Assembly: GCA_964553875.1 (NCBI GenBank)
Contig: CAZKNH010000012.1
Coordinates: 1 to 52,750 of the forward strand
DNA from: ZC4RG20 sp964553875
GTDB lineage: Bacteria; Pseudomonadota; Gammaproteobacteria; Steroidobacterales; Rariloculaceae
Reading direction: 5' to 3'
Length of the DNA stretch: 52,750 nucleotides
Position 1 is the first letter of the stretch. Every line of letters starts with the position of its first letter. The notes beneath the pieces were generated by a model, which saw nothing but the letters and a program-made list of their open reading frames with translations, was not told the origin of the DNA and ran no database searches. Below are positions 1 through 8,254 of this stretch, piece by piece. Position numbers and translations under genes: made by a program.

Positions 1-514
1 CGCGGTGCACGACCGTGATCGGCCGCCAGACGTTGATCAGCACGTAGCGGCCCTCTAGCCAGCGCTCGCCTTCCTTTTCGCCGAGCACCTCCTTCGCGCA
101 CGCGCGCACCGTGCGGTCGCCGTAGTCGACATGCGCGCCGAATGCGGGCAGGTTGTGCTGCCGCGAGGCCGCATCGCTCCGGATCATCGTCCCGAACGTG
201 ATGACCTTGTCCGCCCCCGTGAGCTCCTGCACGAGCGCTGTGACTTCCGGGATGTAGACGCGCTCGACCTCGTCCGGATCGTAGAAATTACTGACGGCGG
301 ACGGACGCTCGAGGAGGACGAAGCCGTTCTTCTCGAGCGCGAGCTCGTCCTTGATCGCGCGCGCGTCGCGAATCACGACCTCGTGCGGCCGGTACGGCCA
401 CTGCGATTTGTGCCGCTCGCCCGGGTAGAAGATCACCTTCTCTCCGGGGATGCAGAAGTCGATCTTCGCGACGATCGCGTTCCGGTCCAATGCTCCGGCG
501 TCTTGCGCGGCCAT
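1..514 (-). CDS. CmcJ/NvfI-family oxygenase-like protein (3' end cut off by window edge)
   Basis: The minus-strand frame is open from an ATG at 514 to the window edge (171 codons) and has no stop, so the gene is partial. The start is supported by GAGG six bases upstream. The protein has the features of the CmcJ/AsaB/NvfI family (cephalosporin 7-alpha-methoxylase and GA4-desaturase relatives): a PHEVVIRDAR stretch at residues 43-52, then GFVLLERPSAVSNFYD near 64-79, a VYIPEV element, and a GAHVDYGDR stretch whose H128-x-D130 fits the first two ligands of a non-haem Fe(II)/2-oxoglutarate site. The second histidine and the 2-oxoglutarate-binding arginine would lie beyond the edge. Family members act on many small molecules, so the substrate is unknown. 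It is divergently transcribed from the SDR gene, which could act with it, but that is inference. Confidence 0.75.
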   Translation of the reverse strand, partial: MAAQDAGALDRNAIVAKIDFCIPGEKVIFYPGERHKSQWPYRPHEVVIRDARAIKDELALEKNGFVLLERPSAVSNFYDPDEVERVYIPEVTALVQELTGADKVITFGTMIRSDAASRQHNLPAFGAHVDYGDRTVRACAKEVLGEKEGERWLEGRYVLINVWRPITVVHR

Positions 515-826
515 GTGCGTCCTCGAGCTCGGGCCGAAGGCTCGGCCTTTTCGCGTCGATTCTAGCTCAATCGAACGGACCGGCCGTCCGGCGACGCTTG
601 CGGAAAATACGACCGGCACGGGCGCGGCCCGTCTCGCCGTGCACGGGAACGTCCGCGCTCGCTATGGCCCGCGCTATTTCCGCGGCCCCCGGGTGCGGTG
701 CCGACGAAGCTCGATCTCTACGAGGGCGTCATCGCGGCATCGTCCCCTTGCGCTATAGTCGCCGTGCCCGCCGGCTCGAGGTTCGCGCCGGCCGGGGCGG
801 AGGACCACGACGTAACGGGCAGCGCG
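515..826. other. Divergent intergenic region (CmcJ-like / SDR)
   Basis: This 312-base gap separates two divergent genes and shows no convincing coding frame. At 532-551 there is a perfect 6-bp hairpin (GGCCGA, loop AGGC, TCGGCC) followed by TTTT on the plus strand. It resembles a small intrinsic terminator, but no plus-strand gene ends before it. A TATAGT hexamer at 754-759 could be a -10 box for the SDR gene; no clear -35 lies 17 bases upstream. Confidence 0.4.
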
Positions 827-1582
827 ATGACTTACAGATTCGACGACAAGCACGTCCTGATCACCGGCGCCGGCCGCGGGCTCGGTGCCCACCTCGCGCG
901 GCACCTCGCGAGCCTCGGCGCGACCGTCGCCGTCGTCGACATCGACGGCGGCAACGCCCGCGCGACCGCAAGCGAGGTCGAACGGGCGGGCGGCAAGGCC
1001 TTCGCGTACGAGGGTGACGTCGGCGTGCGCGACACGTACCTCGACATCGCGGCCCGATTCGCACGCGCGAACGGACGCATCGACGCGATCGTCAACAACG
1101 CGATGATCCTGCACTACTGCCCGGTCGAGCAGGTGGAGCCTGCCCGGCTCGGCGCGATGCTCGATGTCGGTATCAAGGCGCTCTTCTGGTCCGCGCAGGC
1201 GCTCCTCACGCACTACGATCCCGAGCGCGGCGCGAGCATGATCAATCTCGCATCGCCGGTCGCTTCGCGGGGCTTCCCGAATACGTCCGCGTACAGCGCG
1301 GTGAAGGGCGCCGTCGTCGCGTTCACGCGCGTGATGGCCGCCGAGCTCGGGCCGCGCAAGATCCGCGTGAACGCGGTGTCTCCGGCGTCTGTGCCGACGC
1401 CGGGCGCGATGGGGCTGAACTCGCCGGAGGAATACGCGAAACGGGCGGCGCGCATCCCGCTCAGACGTAACGGCACCGAGGACGACAACTCGAAGGCGAT
1501 CGCGTTCCTCTTGAGCGACGACGCGAGCTTCGTGCACGGCGAGGTCTTCAACGTCGACGGCGGCGTGTCGGCGACGGCCTGA
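827..1582 (+). CDS. Short-chain dehydrogenase/reductase (SDR), classical type
   Basis: A 251-residue protein of normal length for classical SDRs, which are cytoplasmic NAD(P)(H)-dependent oxidoreductases. The Rossmann glycine motif TGAGRGLG is at residues 13-20. An acidic VVDID at 37-40 after strand 2 suggests NAD(H) preference. NNA is at 90-92, followed by M rather than the common G. The catalytic Ser143, Tyr156 and Lys160 (YSAVK) are all present, and the end is the usual FNVDGG. The open frame extends upstream to 698, but the ATG at 827 is chosen because the fold starts immediately after it; the ribosome site is weak. The gene converges with the serine hydrolase at 1598. The substrate cannot be deduced. 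Confidence 0.9.
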   Translation: MTYRFDDKHVLITGAGRGLGAHLARHLASLGATVAVVDIDGGNARATASEVERAGGKAFAYEGDVGVRDTYLDIAARFARANGRIDAIVNNAMILHYCPVEQVEPARLGAMLDVGIKALFWSAQALLTHYDPERGASMINLASPVASRGFPNTSAYSAVKGAVVAFTRVMAAELGPRKIRVNAVSPASVPTPGAMGLNSPEEYAKRAARIPLRRNGTEDDNSKAIAFLLSDDASFVHGEVFNVDGGVSATA

Positions 1583-1597
1583 GCGCGCCGCGCGCCG

Positions 1598-2791
1598 TTA
1601 CCCCTCGGCCGCGTAGAACGCGTCGATCAGCCGCGCGGCCCTCGGTCCGTTCGTGCCGACCGCGTGCATCTTGTTGCACGCGTAAGAGAAGCCCATCCGA
1701 GCGTCCGGATCGCAGAAGCCGATCGAGCCGCCGATCCCGTGGTGCCCGAAGCTGCGCATGTTCGGGCCCATGTAGACCGCTTCCGGCGTGTTCAGCAGGA
1801 TCCCGAGCGCCTGGCGGTAAGGACGGTCCTGGAACACCTCGGTCTGGTTGTGCTGCAGCGTGATCATCGCCTCGATCTGATCGCGGCTCATGATCGTGAC
1901 GCCGTCGAGCGTGCCGCCGTTACCGAGCGCGCCGTAGATCCTGGCGACGCCGCGTGCGTTGCCGTGGCCATTGCCGCTCGCGATCTCGACCGTGCGCCAT
2001 TCGGGCCTGTTCAGCGTGACGGCCCACGGCTCGTCGGGGTTCTGCCTGAACGCGAGCGCGCGCAGTGACGTCGGCTCCTCGCTGTCCTTCGCGGCGAAGA
2101 GCTTCGCGTTCATGTTCGGCATGACCTCGGCAACGTTCGCCTGCTCCGCTTCCGTCATGCCGCCGATGTAGTACTCCGCCCCGAGCGGCGTCGCGACTTC
2201 GTCGCGCAGGAAGGGGCCGACGGTCTTGCCGCAGACGCGCCGCATGATCTCGCCGAGCAGGAAGCCCTGATTATGCACGTGATACGCGGCCTTCGTGCCG
2301 ATCTCCCAGAGCGGTTCCTGCTCCTCGAGCGCCTTGACGTACGCTTCTCGGTCGAACAGCGCGCCCGGCCAAAGCGGGTTCGTCGTCAGCACCGGAATCG
2401 CGGCCGTATGGTCGAGGACGTGACGAACGCGCGTCTTGTCCTTGCCGTTCTTGCCGTACTCGGGCCAGTAGTCGGTGACATAGGCGTTCGGATCCACGAG
2501 GCCGCGGTCGATCAGCATGTTGAAGCAGATCGCCGTGATGCCCTTCGCGACGGACATCATGCACACCGTCGTCGGCGCGTCCCACGGCACCGTCTTGGCC
2601 GCGTTGCGCCAGCCGCCCCAGATGTCGACGACGGTCCGGCCGTCGAGCACGATCGAGCACGCAGCGCCGACCTCGTCCTCGACCTTGAAATTCTCGATGA
2701 AGGCATCGACGACGGGCCTGAACTCGGGCTCGTACGTTCCGCCGAGCCTGAATGTCGCGCCGCGCGCCTCGATCTCGGTATCGAGCTCCAT
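1598..2791 (-). CDS. Serine beta-lactamase-like hydrolase / family VIII esterase
   Basis: A 397-residue protein of the class C beta-lactamase / penicillin-binding-protein fold. The nucleophile motif is S80-V-A-K83 (MMSVAKGI), and a tyrosine-containing second motif AYHVHNQG lies around 169-176. The C-terminal region has GHHGIGGSIGF and SYACNKM, typical of the esterase branch usually annotated as serine hydrolase or EstB-like. No signal peptide is visible, so it is probably cytoplasmic and an esterase or amidohydrolase rather than a resistance enzyme. The frame extends upstream to 2938, but the ATG at 2791 has GAGG about seven bases upstream and removes a low-complexity arginine-rich leader. 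It is divergent from the asparagine-synthase-like gene. Confidence 0.85.
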   Translation of the reverse strand: MELDTEIEARGATFRLGGTYEPEFRPVVDAFIENFKVEDEVGAACSIVLDGRTVVDIWGGWRNAAKTVPWDAPTTVCMMSVAKGITAICFNMLIDRGLVDPNAYVTDYWPEYGKNGKDKTRVRHVLDHTAAIPVLTTNPLWPGALFDREAYVKALEEQEPLWEIGTKAAYHVHNQGFLLGEIMRRVCGKTVGPFLRDEVATPLGAEYYIGGMTEAEQANVAEVMPNMNAKLFAAKDSEEPTSLRALAFRQNPDEPWAVTLNRPEWRTVEIASGNGHGNARGVARIYGALGNGGTLDGVTIMSRDQIEAMITLQHNQTEVFQDRPYRQALGILLNTPEAVYMGPNMRSFGHHGIGGSIGFCDPDARMGFSYACNKMHAVGTNGPRAARLIDAFYAAEG

Positions 2792-2961
2792 TGACAACCT
2801 CGCGTTTAGATCCGTGCGCAGCCTGCTGCCGGCGGTAGTTCCCAGGCGCTGCGATTTGCCGGTCCGGGAAGCGTTCGCCGCGAAGCTTCCGCCGGGACGC
2901 CGATGATACCGGGTAGCGGCGCCGCTTGAGCGCCCCATGGGCTTGTGGGAGCCTCGCGGAC

Positions 2962-4716
2962 GTGGCCAAGGCGCTGTTGATCTGTCATCGCGACCGTTTC
3001 TCGCCGGAATCGGACGAGGAGCTCACGCGTTTGACCGCGAAGCTCTTCCCCGAGCACATCGAGCCGCGGGCGCCGTCGATCGCGCGCGCCGGCGCGCTCG
3101 TGTCGGTCGTAGCGAACCCGGGCCCGTCCCTGCGCCGCGACGGCGTAAGCGTCGCGCTCGGCGTCCTCGAGTCGGACCGGGCCTGGAGCACGCCGCGCAC
3201 GCCGGTGCCCGACGGCAGCTTCGCGCTGTTTCGCGCGGACGAGGATTGGGTCGAGCTCGTCGCCGATGCTGCGGCGAGCCGCACGATCTGGTACGCGATG
3301 ACGGACGACGTTTTCGTCGCGTCGACGTCGCAACGCGCGGTCGTGTCGGTGCTCGGGGATTTTCGTCCGAATATCGAGGCCGCGGCGTGGCTCATGTCGT
3401 CGGGAGCGCTCGGGCCCGGCCGCGGATGGGATCTGCGCATCGAACGCGTGCCTCCGGGCGGACGCGTGCTGCTTCACCGCGCGTCGTGGCGGCTCGACAC
3501 GCACGAGTCGCCGATCTCGTTCGACTCGTCCGACGATGCGTCGGATCCGCTCGAGCGCGGCCGCAGGCTCGAGGCGATCGTCGACGATGTCGCCGCGCGG
3601 CTCGAGCTCGACTACTCGCGCTGGGTCGTGCCGCTCTCGGGCGGCGCAGACAGCCGCGGCCTGCTGCTTGCGCTGGGCCGTGCGCGGCGCGGCTACGGGG
3701 GCTTGAAGTGCATTACATGGGGGCGCCGCGCCGCGCTCGACGAGCCCGGCAACGACGCCCGGATCGCACGCGAGCTCGCGGAGCGGCTCGGCGTCGACCA
3801 TGACTACTTCGTCGTCGAGGCAACGACGGAACCGCGCGAGCGCTTCCTCGAGCGGTACCTCGTCGCGGGCGAGGGACGTGCGGATGCGATGGGCGGATAC
3901 GTCGACGGCTTCGCGGTCTGGCAGCGGCTCTACTCCGCAGGCGTCGAAGGCGTGATCCGCGGCGACGAGGCGTTCGGATGGAAGGCCGTGCGGAGCGAAG
4001 CCGACGTGCGCGAAAGCGTGCAGCTCACGACGCTCGAGGACGTCTGCGGCGAGCAGGCGGCCCGCGAGCTCGGGCTGCCGGCGCAGCTCGTCCCGGACGC
4101 GCTCGCGAGGCGCGCCGGCGAGTCGCTCGCCGCGTGGCGCGACCGGCTCTATCAGCTGTACCGGCTGCCGGTCACGCTCGCCGCATTGACCGATCTCAAG
4201 ACCTCGTACGTCGAGGTCGTGAACCCGTTCCTGTACGGACGCGTGCTCGCTTACGCGCGCACGCTTCCGGATGAGCTCCGCACGAACAAGCGGCTCTGGC
4301 GCAGCGTCGTCGACGCGTGGAGCCCCGGCGTGCCGTACGCGACGCGCGCCGCGGTGCCGCCGCCGCGGACGCTGACCGGGGACGCGGAAATGCTCTCGCT
4401 GATGCTCGACGAGCTCGGCTCCGCGCGCACGGCCGCGCTGTTCGGCGCCGCCGCCGCGAAGGCGGTGCGGGCGGCCCTCGAAACGTCGATGCGCCGCTCC
4501 GTGCTGAGCGAGCTCGTGTCGACCCGCTCCCGCTTCGGACGCGCGCTGCGTCGGGCGAAGAAGCGCTTCGTCGGCAGGCTGCACGTCGACAGCTTCGCGC
4601 TTGCGTTCCGGATGGTGGTCGCGGCGCGGATGTGCGCGATGCTCGGCGACGATGCTGCGGCGGCTCGTCGCGACCGGGAAGGCCTCTCGGAGGCGAAACG
4701 AGAGGTCATTCGTTGA
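2962..4716 (+). CDS. Asparagine-synthase-like ATP-dependent amide ligase without the glutaminase cysteine
   Basis: About 584 residues. The C-terminal half is an adenylating asparagine-synthase domain with the pyrophosphate loop SGGADSRGLLLAL near 226-238. The N-terminal ~180 residues look like a degenerate class II glutamine amidotransferase domain (GGRVLLHRASW before the linker). No frame start puts a catalytic cysteine at position 2, so glutamine hydrolysis is unlikely. Such proteins occur among asparagine synthase-related proteins, beta-lactam synthetases and lasso-peptide cyclases, which make an amide bond on an adenylated carboxylate. Here no precursor peptide or leader protease is seen beside it. 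The GTG at 2962 is preferred (GGGAG 11 bases upstream); a TTG at 2926 is the alternative. Its 3' end overlaps the convergent phosphotransferase gene by 11 bases. Confidence 0.75.
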   Translation: MAKALLICHRDRFSPESDEELTRLTAKLFPEHIEPRAPSIARAGALVSVVANPGPSLRRDGVSVALGVLESDRAWSTPRTPVPDGSFALFRADEDWVELVADAAASRTIWYAMTDDVFVASTSQRAVVSVLGDFRPNIEAAAWLMSSGALGPGRGWDLRIERVPPGGRVLLHRASWRLDTHESPISFDSSDDASDPLERGRRLEAIVDDVAARLELDYSRWVVPLSGGADSRGLLLALGRARRGYGGLKCITWGRRAALDEPGNDARIARELAERLGVDHDYFVVEATTEPRERFLERYLVAGEGRADAMGGYVDGFAVWQRLYSAGVEGVIRGDEAFGWKAVRSEADVRESVQLTTLEDVCGEQAARELGLPAQLVPDALARRAGESLAAWRDRLYQLYRLPVTLAALTDLKTSYVEVVNPFLYGRVLAYARTLPDELRTNKRLWRSVVDAWSPGVPYATRAAVPPPRTLTGDAEMLSLMLDELGSARTAALFGAAAAKAVRAALETSMRRSVLSELVSTRSRFGRALRRAKKRFVGRLHVDSFALAFRMVVAARMCAMLGDDAAAARRDREGLSEAKREVIR

Positions 4717-7072
4717 TCGGGCTCTGCTTCGCGATCTCGATCGAGTCCGAGCGGAGGTCGTCACTCGAGGCTGCGCTCGCCGGCGAGGATCGAGTCATGA
4801 TCGTCAGGAACTGCCGGCCGAACAGCACATCGTGCTGCAGCAGCCGGTAATCCTCGATGAGCGCGGCATATTCGGGCGGCGCGGCATCGAGCGACCAGTG
4901 CGCCGACGCGCGGCCGACGAGCCCGCGGGAGATCATCGTCACGCGCCTGCCGAACTCGGCGACGACGCCGAGGAAGCCCGCGGGCTCGAGCCCGGCCCGC
5001 TCGAGCAGGAGCGGGCCGAGCAGATTGAGGCTCAGCGCGAGCTCTTGCCGTGATCGCTCGAAGTTCGACCAGACGACGAGCGGGACGCGGCGTTCCGCGA
5101 GGATGCGCTCGAGCGCCGGGACGTCGTCGCCGAGGCGCGCATAGAAGCCTTCGAGCGCGGCCGTCGACAGCGGCGGCAGATGGTCGCCCACGATCGCGAT
5201 CAGCACCCGGCGCTCGTCTCGCGCGAAGTGCTCGACGAGCTTCGCGACGGCGGCGTCCGCGACGCGCAGCGTATTGATGTAGTACTTGATCTCCGCCCGC
5301 GCGGCCGTCTGCTGCGGGTGCGCGACGTCGAGCGGCGAATCCTCGAAGAGCTCGAGGTCGTACGGGTAGTGCGTCGAGCTCGGGAACGCGAACACGAACG
5401 CGGGTCCCGGCCCGTCCGCTGCCGCGATGACCGCATCGACGACGGCGTCGTCGGATGGCGCGCGGTCGTTGATCGCGCGCGGGACCGACGCATCCTCGTT
5501 GAGCCACGCGACGCGGTCGAAGCAGAGGTGCCGATAGACTTCCGTCCGGTTGTAGTAGTCGATCGGGTCGGCCTGCACCGCGGCCGTCCGATAGCCGCGT
5601 GCCTTGAGCTGGCACGGCAGCGCGGGCAGGCGGTGTTTCACGTACTGCTTGTAGGCGACGCTCCGCTCCGGCAAGAACGACGACGACATCCCGGTCAGGA
5701 GCTCGAACTCGGAGCTCGCCGACTCGCCGAATCGCCCCGGAACGACCGCGTAGCCGCTCGCGTGCTCGGCCGCGAGCGCGCGCAGCGTCGGAATCGGATC
5801 CGCCGTGAGCTCGAGACCGAGCTCGTTCGGGTCCATCAGCGACTCGATCATGTAGACGATCACCGTGACGTCCGACGAATCGCGTCGCCCGCTCTCGCCG
5901 TTTGCGTCGGGGCGCAGGTACCTGCGAAAAGCGTCCGCAACCGCGGCGGCGGAGTACGTGGACGGCGCATCGACGAACGCGGTCGGCAGCAGAGACAGGA
6001 ACTCGAGCAAGACACCGTTTCGCCGCGCGGAGCGCACCGAGTCCCAGCCGGCGAGCTCGATGCCCGCGGCTTCGAGCGCATGCCGCAGCGGCGCGTGGCG
6101 TTCGCTCGTGACGGCGCCTGCGATCACGACGAGCGAGACGCCGCCGGCGATGGCTCGTCCGCGCCACGAGACGACCGCGGCCGGACGGCGCACCGCGACG
6201 AGGAGCGCCGTCAGCACGGCTATGCACGAGACGGCGAGGAGCGCCGTCGTCATCGGCCCGAACGTTGCGCCGAGCTGCGGTAAGAGCTCCGCGACGTAGA
6301 GGAGGTCGAGCGGCTGGACGGCCGCGTGCATGTACATCATCTTGCCGAGGTTCGCGACGCCGAGCGCGACGAAGAGCGTCGTGACGATGACGATCGCGAC
6401 GGCGAGCCGGCGAAGGAGCGCGTAGAGGGCAACGTGCATGCTCGCGAGCACCGCGGTGTTCGCGACGAACGCGGCGCGTCCGAGCTGGTATTTGGCTTCC
6501 CAGTAACCGTCGACGTGGAGGAGCGCGTCGGCCGCGGCGACGGCGACCGCCGCCGCGGCCGACGAGACGAGCGCCGCGCGGATCCACGACAACCCGGGCC
6601 GAGCGTTCGCGCTCCGATAAGCCGACGCGAGCGCCTGAGGGAAGCACGCGGCGGCCGACGCCAGCGCCGCGGCAAGCCACCAGAGCGGCTTCAGATAGCG
6701 GAGGCGGACGGCCGGAAGCGTCTCGACGAGAACGAGCGGCGCGCAGAGGACGACGAAGAGAACCATCGCGATCGCGAGGCGGCGCAGCAGACGACGCGGC
6801 TCGCCGGCGCGGGCGGTGCCGAGCATCGCGCGTCCGAGGCCGAAGTATATCGAGAGCCACAGCGCCGCGACGCCGGCCGAGCCCGCGAGCGGCCATCGCT
6901 CGAGCACCGCGCCGGCCGGGAGCGGTCCCGCGTAAACCGACCAGACCGCGCCGCCGGTCGAGAGCAGCATCAGCACGGGGATCTCACGCGCCCTGAGCAC
7001 GATCTCGAGCGGCGTGCGCCACGAGGATCGGAGCGAGGGGGCGGTGTGGTGCGCGTCTTTCCGCGCGCTCAT
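4706..7072 (-). CDS. LtaS-like alkaline-phosphatase-superfamily membrane phosphotransferase / sulfatase
   Basis: A 788-residue inner-membrane protein. Several transmembrane segments fill roughly residues 30-320 (for example 101-118, 131-150, 165-182, 224-242, 273-295, 308-321). A large extracytoplasmic catalytic domain follows from about 400. The layout matches lipoteichoic-acid-synthase-like and phosphoglycerol/phosphoethanolamine transferases. Landmarks are the metal-ligand glutamate in VYMIES (E410), the nucleophile loop ESASSEFELLTG (450-461), THYPY (567-571) and GDHLPP (D630, H631). In LtaS the loop is KTADSEF with a catalytic threonine; here the aligned residue is Ser451. A role in decorating periplasmic glycans or lipids is inferred. 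The ATG has a good GGGAG site five bases upstream. The 3' end overlaps the convergent ligase gene. Confidence 0.82.
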   Translation of the reverse strand: MSARKDAHHTAPSLRSSWRTPLEIVLRAREIPVLMLLSTGGAVWSVYAGPLPAGAVLERWPLAGSAGVAALWLSIYFGLGRAMLGTARAGEPRRLLRRLAIAMVLFVVLCAPLVLVETLPAVRLRYLKPLWWLAAALASAAACFPQALASAYRSANARPGLSWIRAALVSSAAAAVAVAAADALLHVDGYWEAKYQLGRAAFVANTAVLASMHVALYALLRRLAVAIVIVTTLFVALGVANLGKMMYMHAAVQPLDLLYVAELLPQLGATFGPMTTALLAVSCIAVLTALLVAVRRPAAVVSWRGRAIAGGVSLVVIAGAVTSERHAPLRHALEAAGIELAGWDSVRSARRNGVLLEFLSLLPTAFVDAPSTYSAAAVADAFRRYLRPDANGESGRRDSSDVTVIVYMIESLMDPNELGLELTADPIPTLRALAAEHASGYAVVPGRFGESASSEFELLTGMSSSFLPERSVAYKQYVKHRLPALPCQLKARGYRTAAVQADPIDYYNRTEVYRHLCFDRVAWLNEDASVPRAINDRAPSDDAVVDAVIAAADGPGPAFVFAFPSSTHYPYDLELFEDSPLDVAHPQQTAARAEIKYYINTLRVADAAVAKLVEHFARDERRVLIAIVGDHLPPLSTAALEGFYARLGDDVPALERILAERRVPLVVWSNFERSRQELALSLNLLGPLLLERAGLEPAGFLGVVAEFGRRVTMISRGLVGRASAHWSLDAAPPEYAALIEDYRLLQHDVLFGRQFLTIMTRSSPASAASSDDLRSDSIEIAKQSPINE

Positions 7073-7482
7073 CGTTTCTCCCGGATCACCCAGACCGAGT
7101 TTGGCACATCACGGGAGAAAGAACATTGAACAGGGTAGTCGCACGTATGGGAGAAATGACCAGTGCTTTTGTTCGGAGGGTATGGGAAGGCAATCCGCAC
7201 TCGTGCTTGGCGAGCGCTCCTGGAGGGGGCGACCCCGTCCGGCGGACTTCCGATACGCTCGGTTCTCCCCCGAGGCGACCGAGCGCGCGATTCTCGACGG
7301 TCCCGTGCGCCGGGAGGCACGAAGCGACCAGCGTCCGAGGGGAATCGGCAGGACCCATGCCAGGTCGGCCCGTCCGCACCGTGGCCCGACCGTGATCGCG
7401 GACCTTGACCGTGCCCGTCCTATCCAGTTAGCTTGCCTAAACATCAATTAGGCGGATACGCACGCTGTCCTGGAGATAGCTG
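7073..7482. other. Intergenic region before the deamidase-like gene
   Basis: This is 410 bases without a supportable gene; short frames in it lack normal codon bias and start signals. It must hold the promoter of the minus-strand phosphotransferase gene and that of the plus-strand gene at 7483. The octamer TTTCTCCC appears twice on the minus strand about 40-50 bases apart. A weak TTGACC is seen near 7405. The only clear structure is the small inverted repeat at 7435-7453, listed separately. Confidence 0.4.
7435..7453. promoter_or_regulatory. Inverted repeat upstream of the deamidase-like gene (operator candidate)
   Basis: GCCTAA and TTAGGC form a perfect 6-bp inverted repeat separated by seven bases, ending 29 bases before the ATG at 7483. 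It sits in the most A/T-rich part of the intergenic region, where a regulator could bind around the promoter. Its function is inferred only from position and symmetry. Confidence 0.3.
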
Positions 7483-8091
7483 ATGAAGCTCGACACGGCT
7501 CTGTACCAGTTGAAGAACCACACGTTGGGGTTCTTGCAGGCTCACTTGCTTTCGCTTGCAGGCAGCGCGCAATCCGGCCCTCGGGTCAACTACCTCTGCT
7601 ACTACGACAACGCGCAGGGTCCGAACGAGGGGTTCGCGATTTCTACTTTTCCCTATGCCACTACGTATCAGGCGTTGGACTACAAGGTGTACAAGGCCCT
7701 TCATGTGCACAGCGTCCGAATGATCCCGCAGACGGAACATCTCGACCTTTCGGATATCGAGCCTTATGTGCTCGACGGAACCGGCCCCGATCTGATGGTG
7801 ACGGCGCAGCTGAGCGGCTGTGTCTTCGCCATCCGTCAGGAGCCGGGGCGCCTGATCGTCGCGCATATCCAGCCGGGCGGCACTCGCCAGTCGGGGGCGA
7901 TGTTGAGGCAAACCGTCAAACTGGTCGGCCGATTCGCCAACTACGGACGCGTAACCCACGTGTTCGGCGTGGGCGACTACAACCCGCGGGCCCACCTCGT
8001 CGGGATCCGTAAGGGGGGGACCTGGGAGATTTATGCGCAGTCCGTCGCAAGCGGCTCGGGGCCCGTCCAGCGGGCGATGCGGATCATCTGA
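7483..8091 (+). CDS. Putative glutamine deamidase of the BLF1/CNF/CheD-type fold
   Basis: A 202-residue protein not belonging to a common housekeeping family. The central stretch reads T107-A-Q-L-S-G-C113 and then H128 in a VAHIQP context. Burkholderia lethal factor 1 has T-x-x-L-S-G-C followed by a catalytic histidine. CNF1 has a cysteine and histidine 15 residues apart, as here, and CheD keeps T-x5-C. BLF1 is also of similar size (about 211 residues). These enzymes deamidate a glutamine in a target protein (eIF4A, Rho GTPases, chemoreceptors). No signal peptide or secretion domain is visible, and no clear immunity gene is adjacent. Codon use is looser than in the neighbours (several TTG, CTT, ACT, TAT codons), suggesting recent acquisition. 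The start has GGAG seven bases upstream. The overall fold is unproven. Confidence 0.55.
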   Translation: MKLDTALYQLKNHTLGFLQAHLLSLAGSAQSGPRVNYLCYYDNAQGPNEGFAISTFPYATTYQALDYKVYKALHVHSVRMIPQTEHLDLSDIEPYVLDGTGPDLMVTAQLSGCVFAIRQEPGRLIVAHIQPGGTRQSGAMLRQTVKLVGRFANYGRVTHVFGVGDYNPRAHLVGIRKGGTWEIYAQSVASGSGPVQRAMRII

Positions 8092-8254
8092 TCGACGGAC
8101 GCCGGTCCGTTTCTCGCGCTCGAGATCGTCGGCGAGGTCCAGTCCCCGGGTTCTGACGGTGATCGTGCGCCCGCCGCTGCGCCGTTCGCGGGCTGAGCTA
8201 GAATCGTCGTCGACCCGAAAGCTTCGGGAATCGGATTCTCAGGGGGTTCCGGCG

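Noticed and set aside
1598..2791. Antibiotic-resistance beta-lactamase
   Set aside because: The S-x-x-K motif is present but there is no signal peptide, and the C-terminal pattern fits the esterase branch.
2806..4764. 652-codon minus-strand open frame
   Set aside because: It is antisense to the asparagine-synthase-like gene and shows no recognisable motif.
7126..7395. Small gene in the gap before the deamidase-like gene
   Set aside because: Composition is rich in R, P and S, and no family, start signal or codon bias supports it.
7405..7433. Sigma-70 promoter TTGACC ... TTAGCT
   Set aside because: The spacer is 17 bases but the -10 keeps only two consensus positions.
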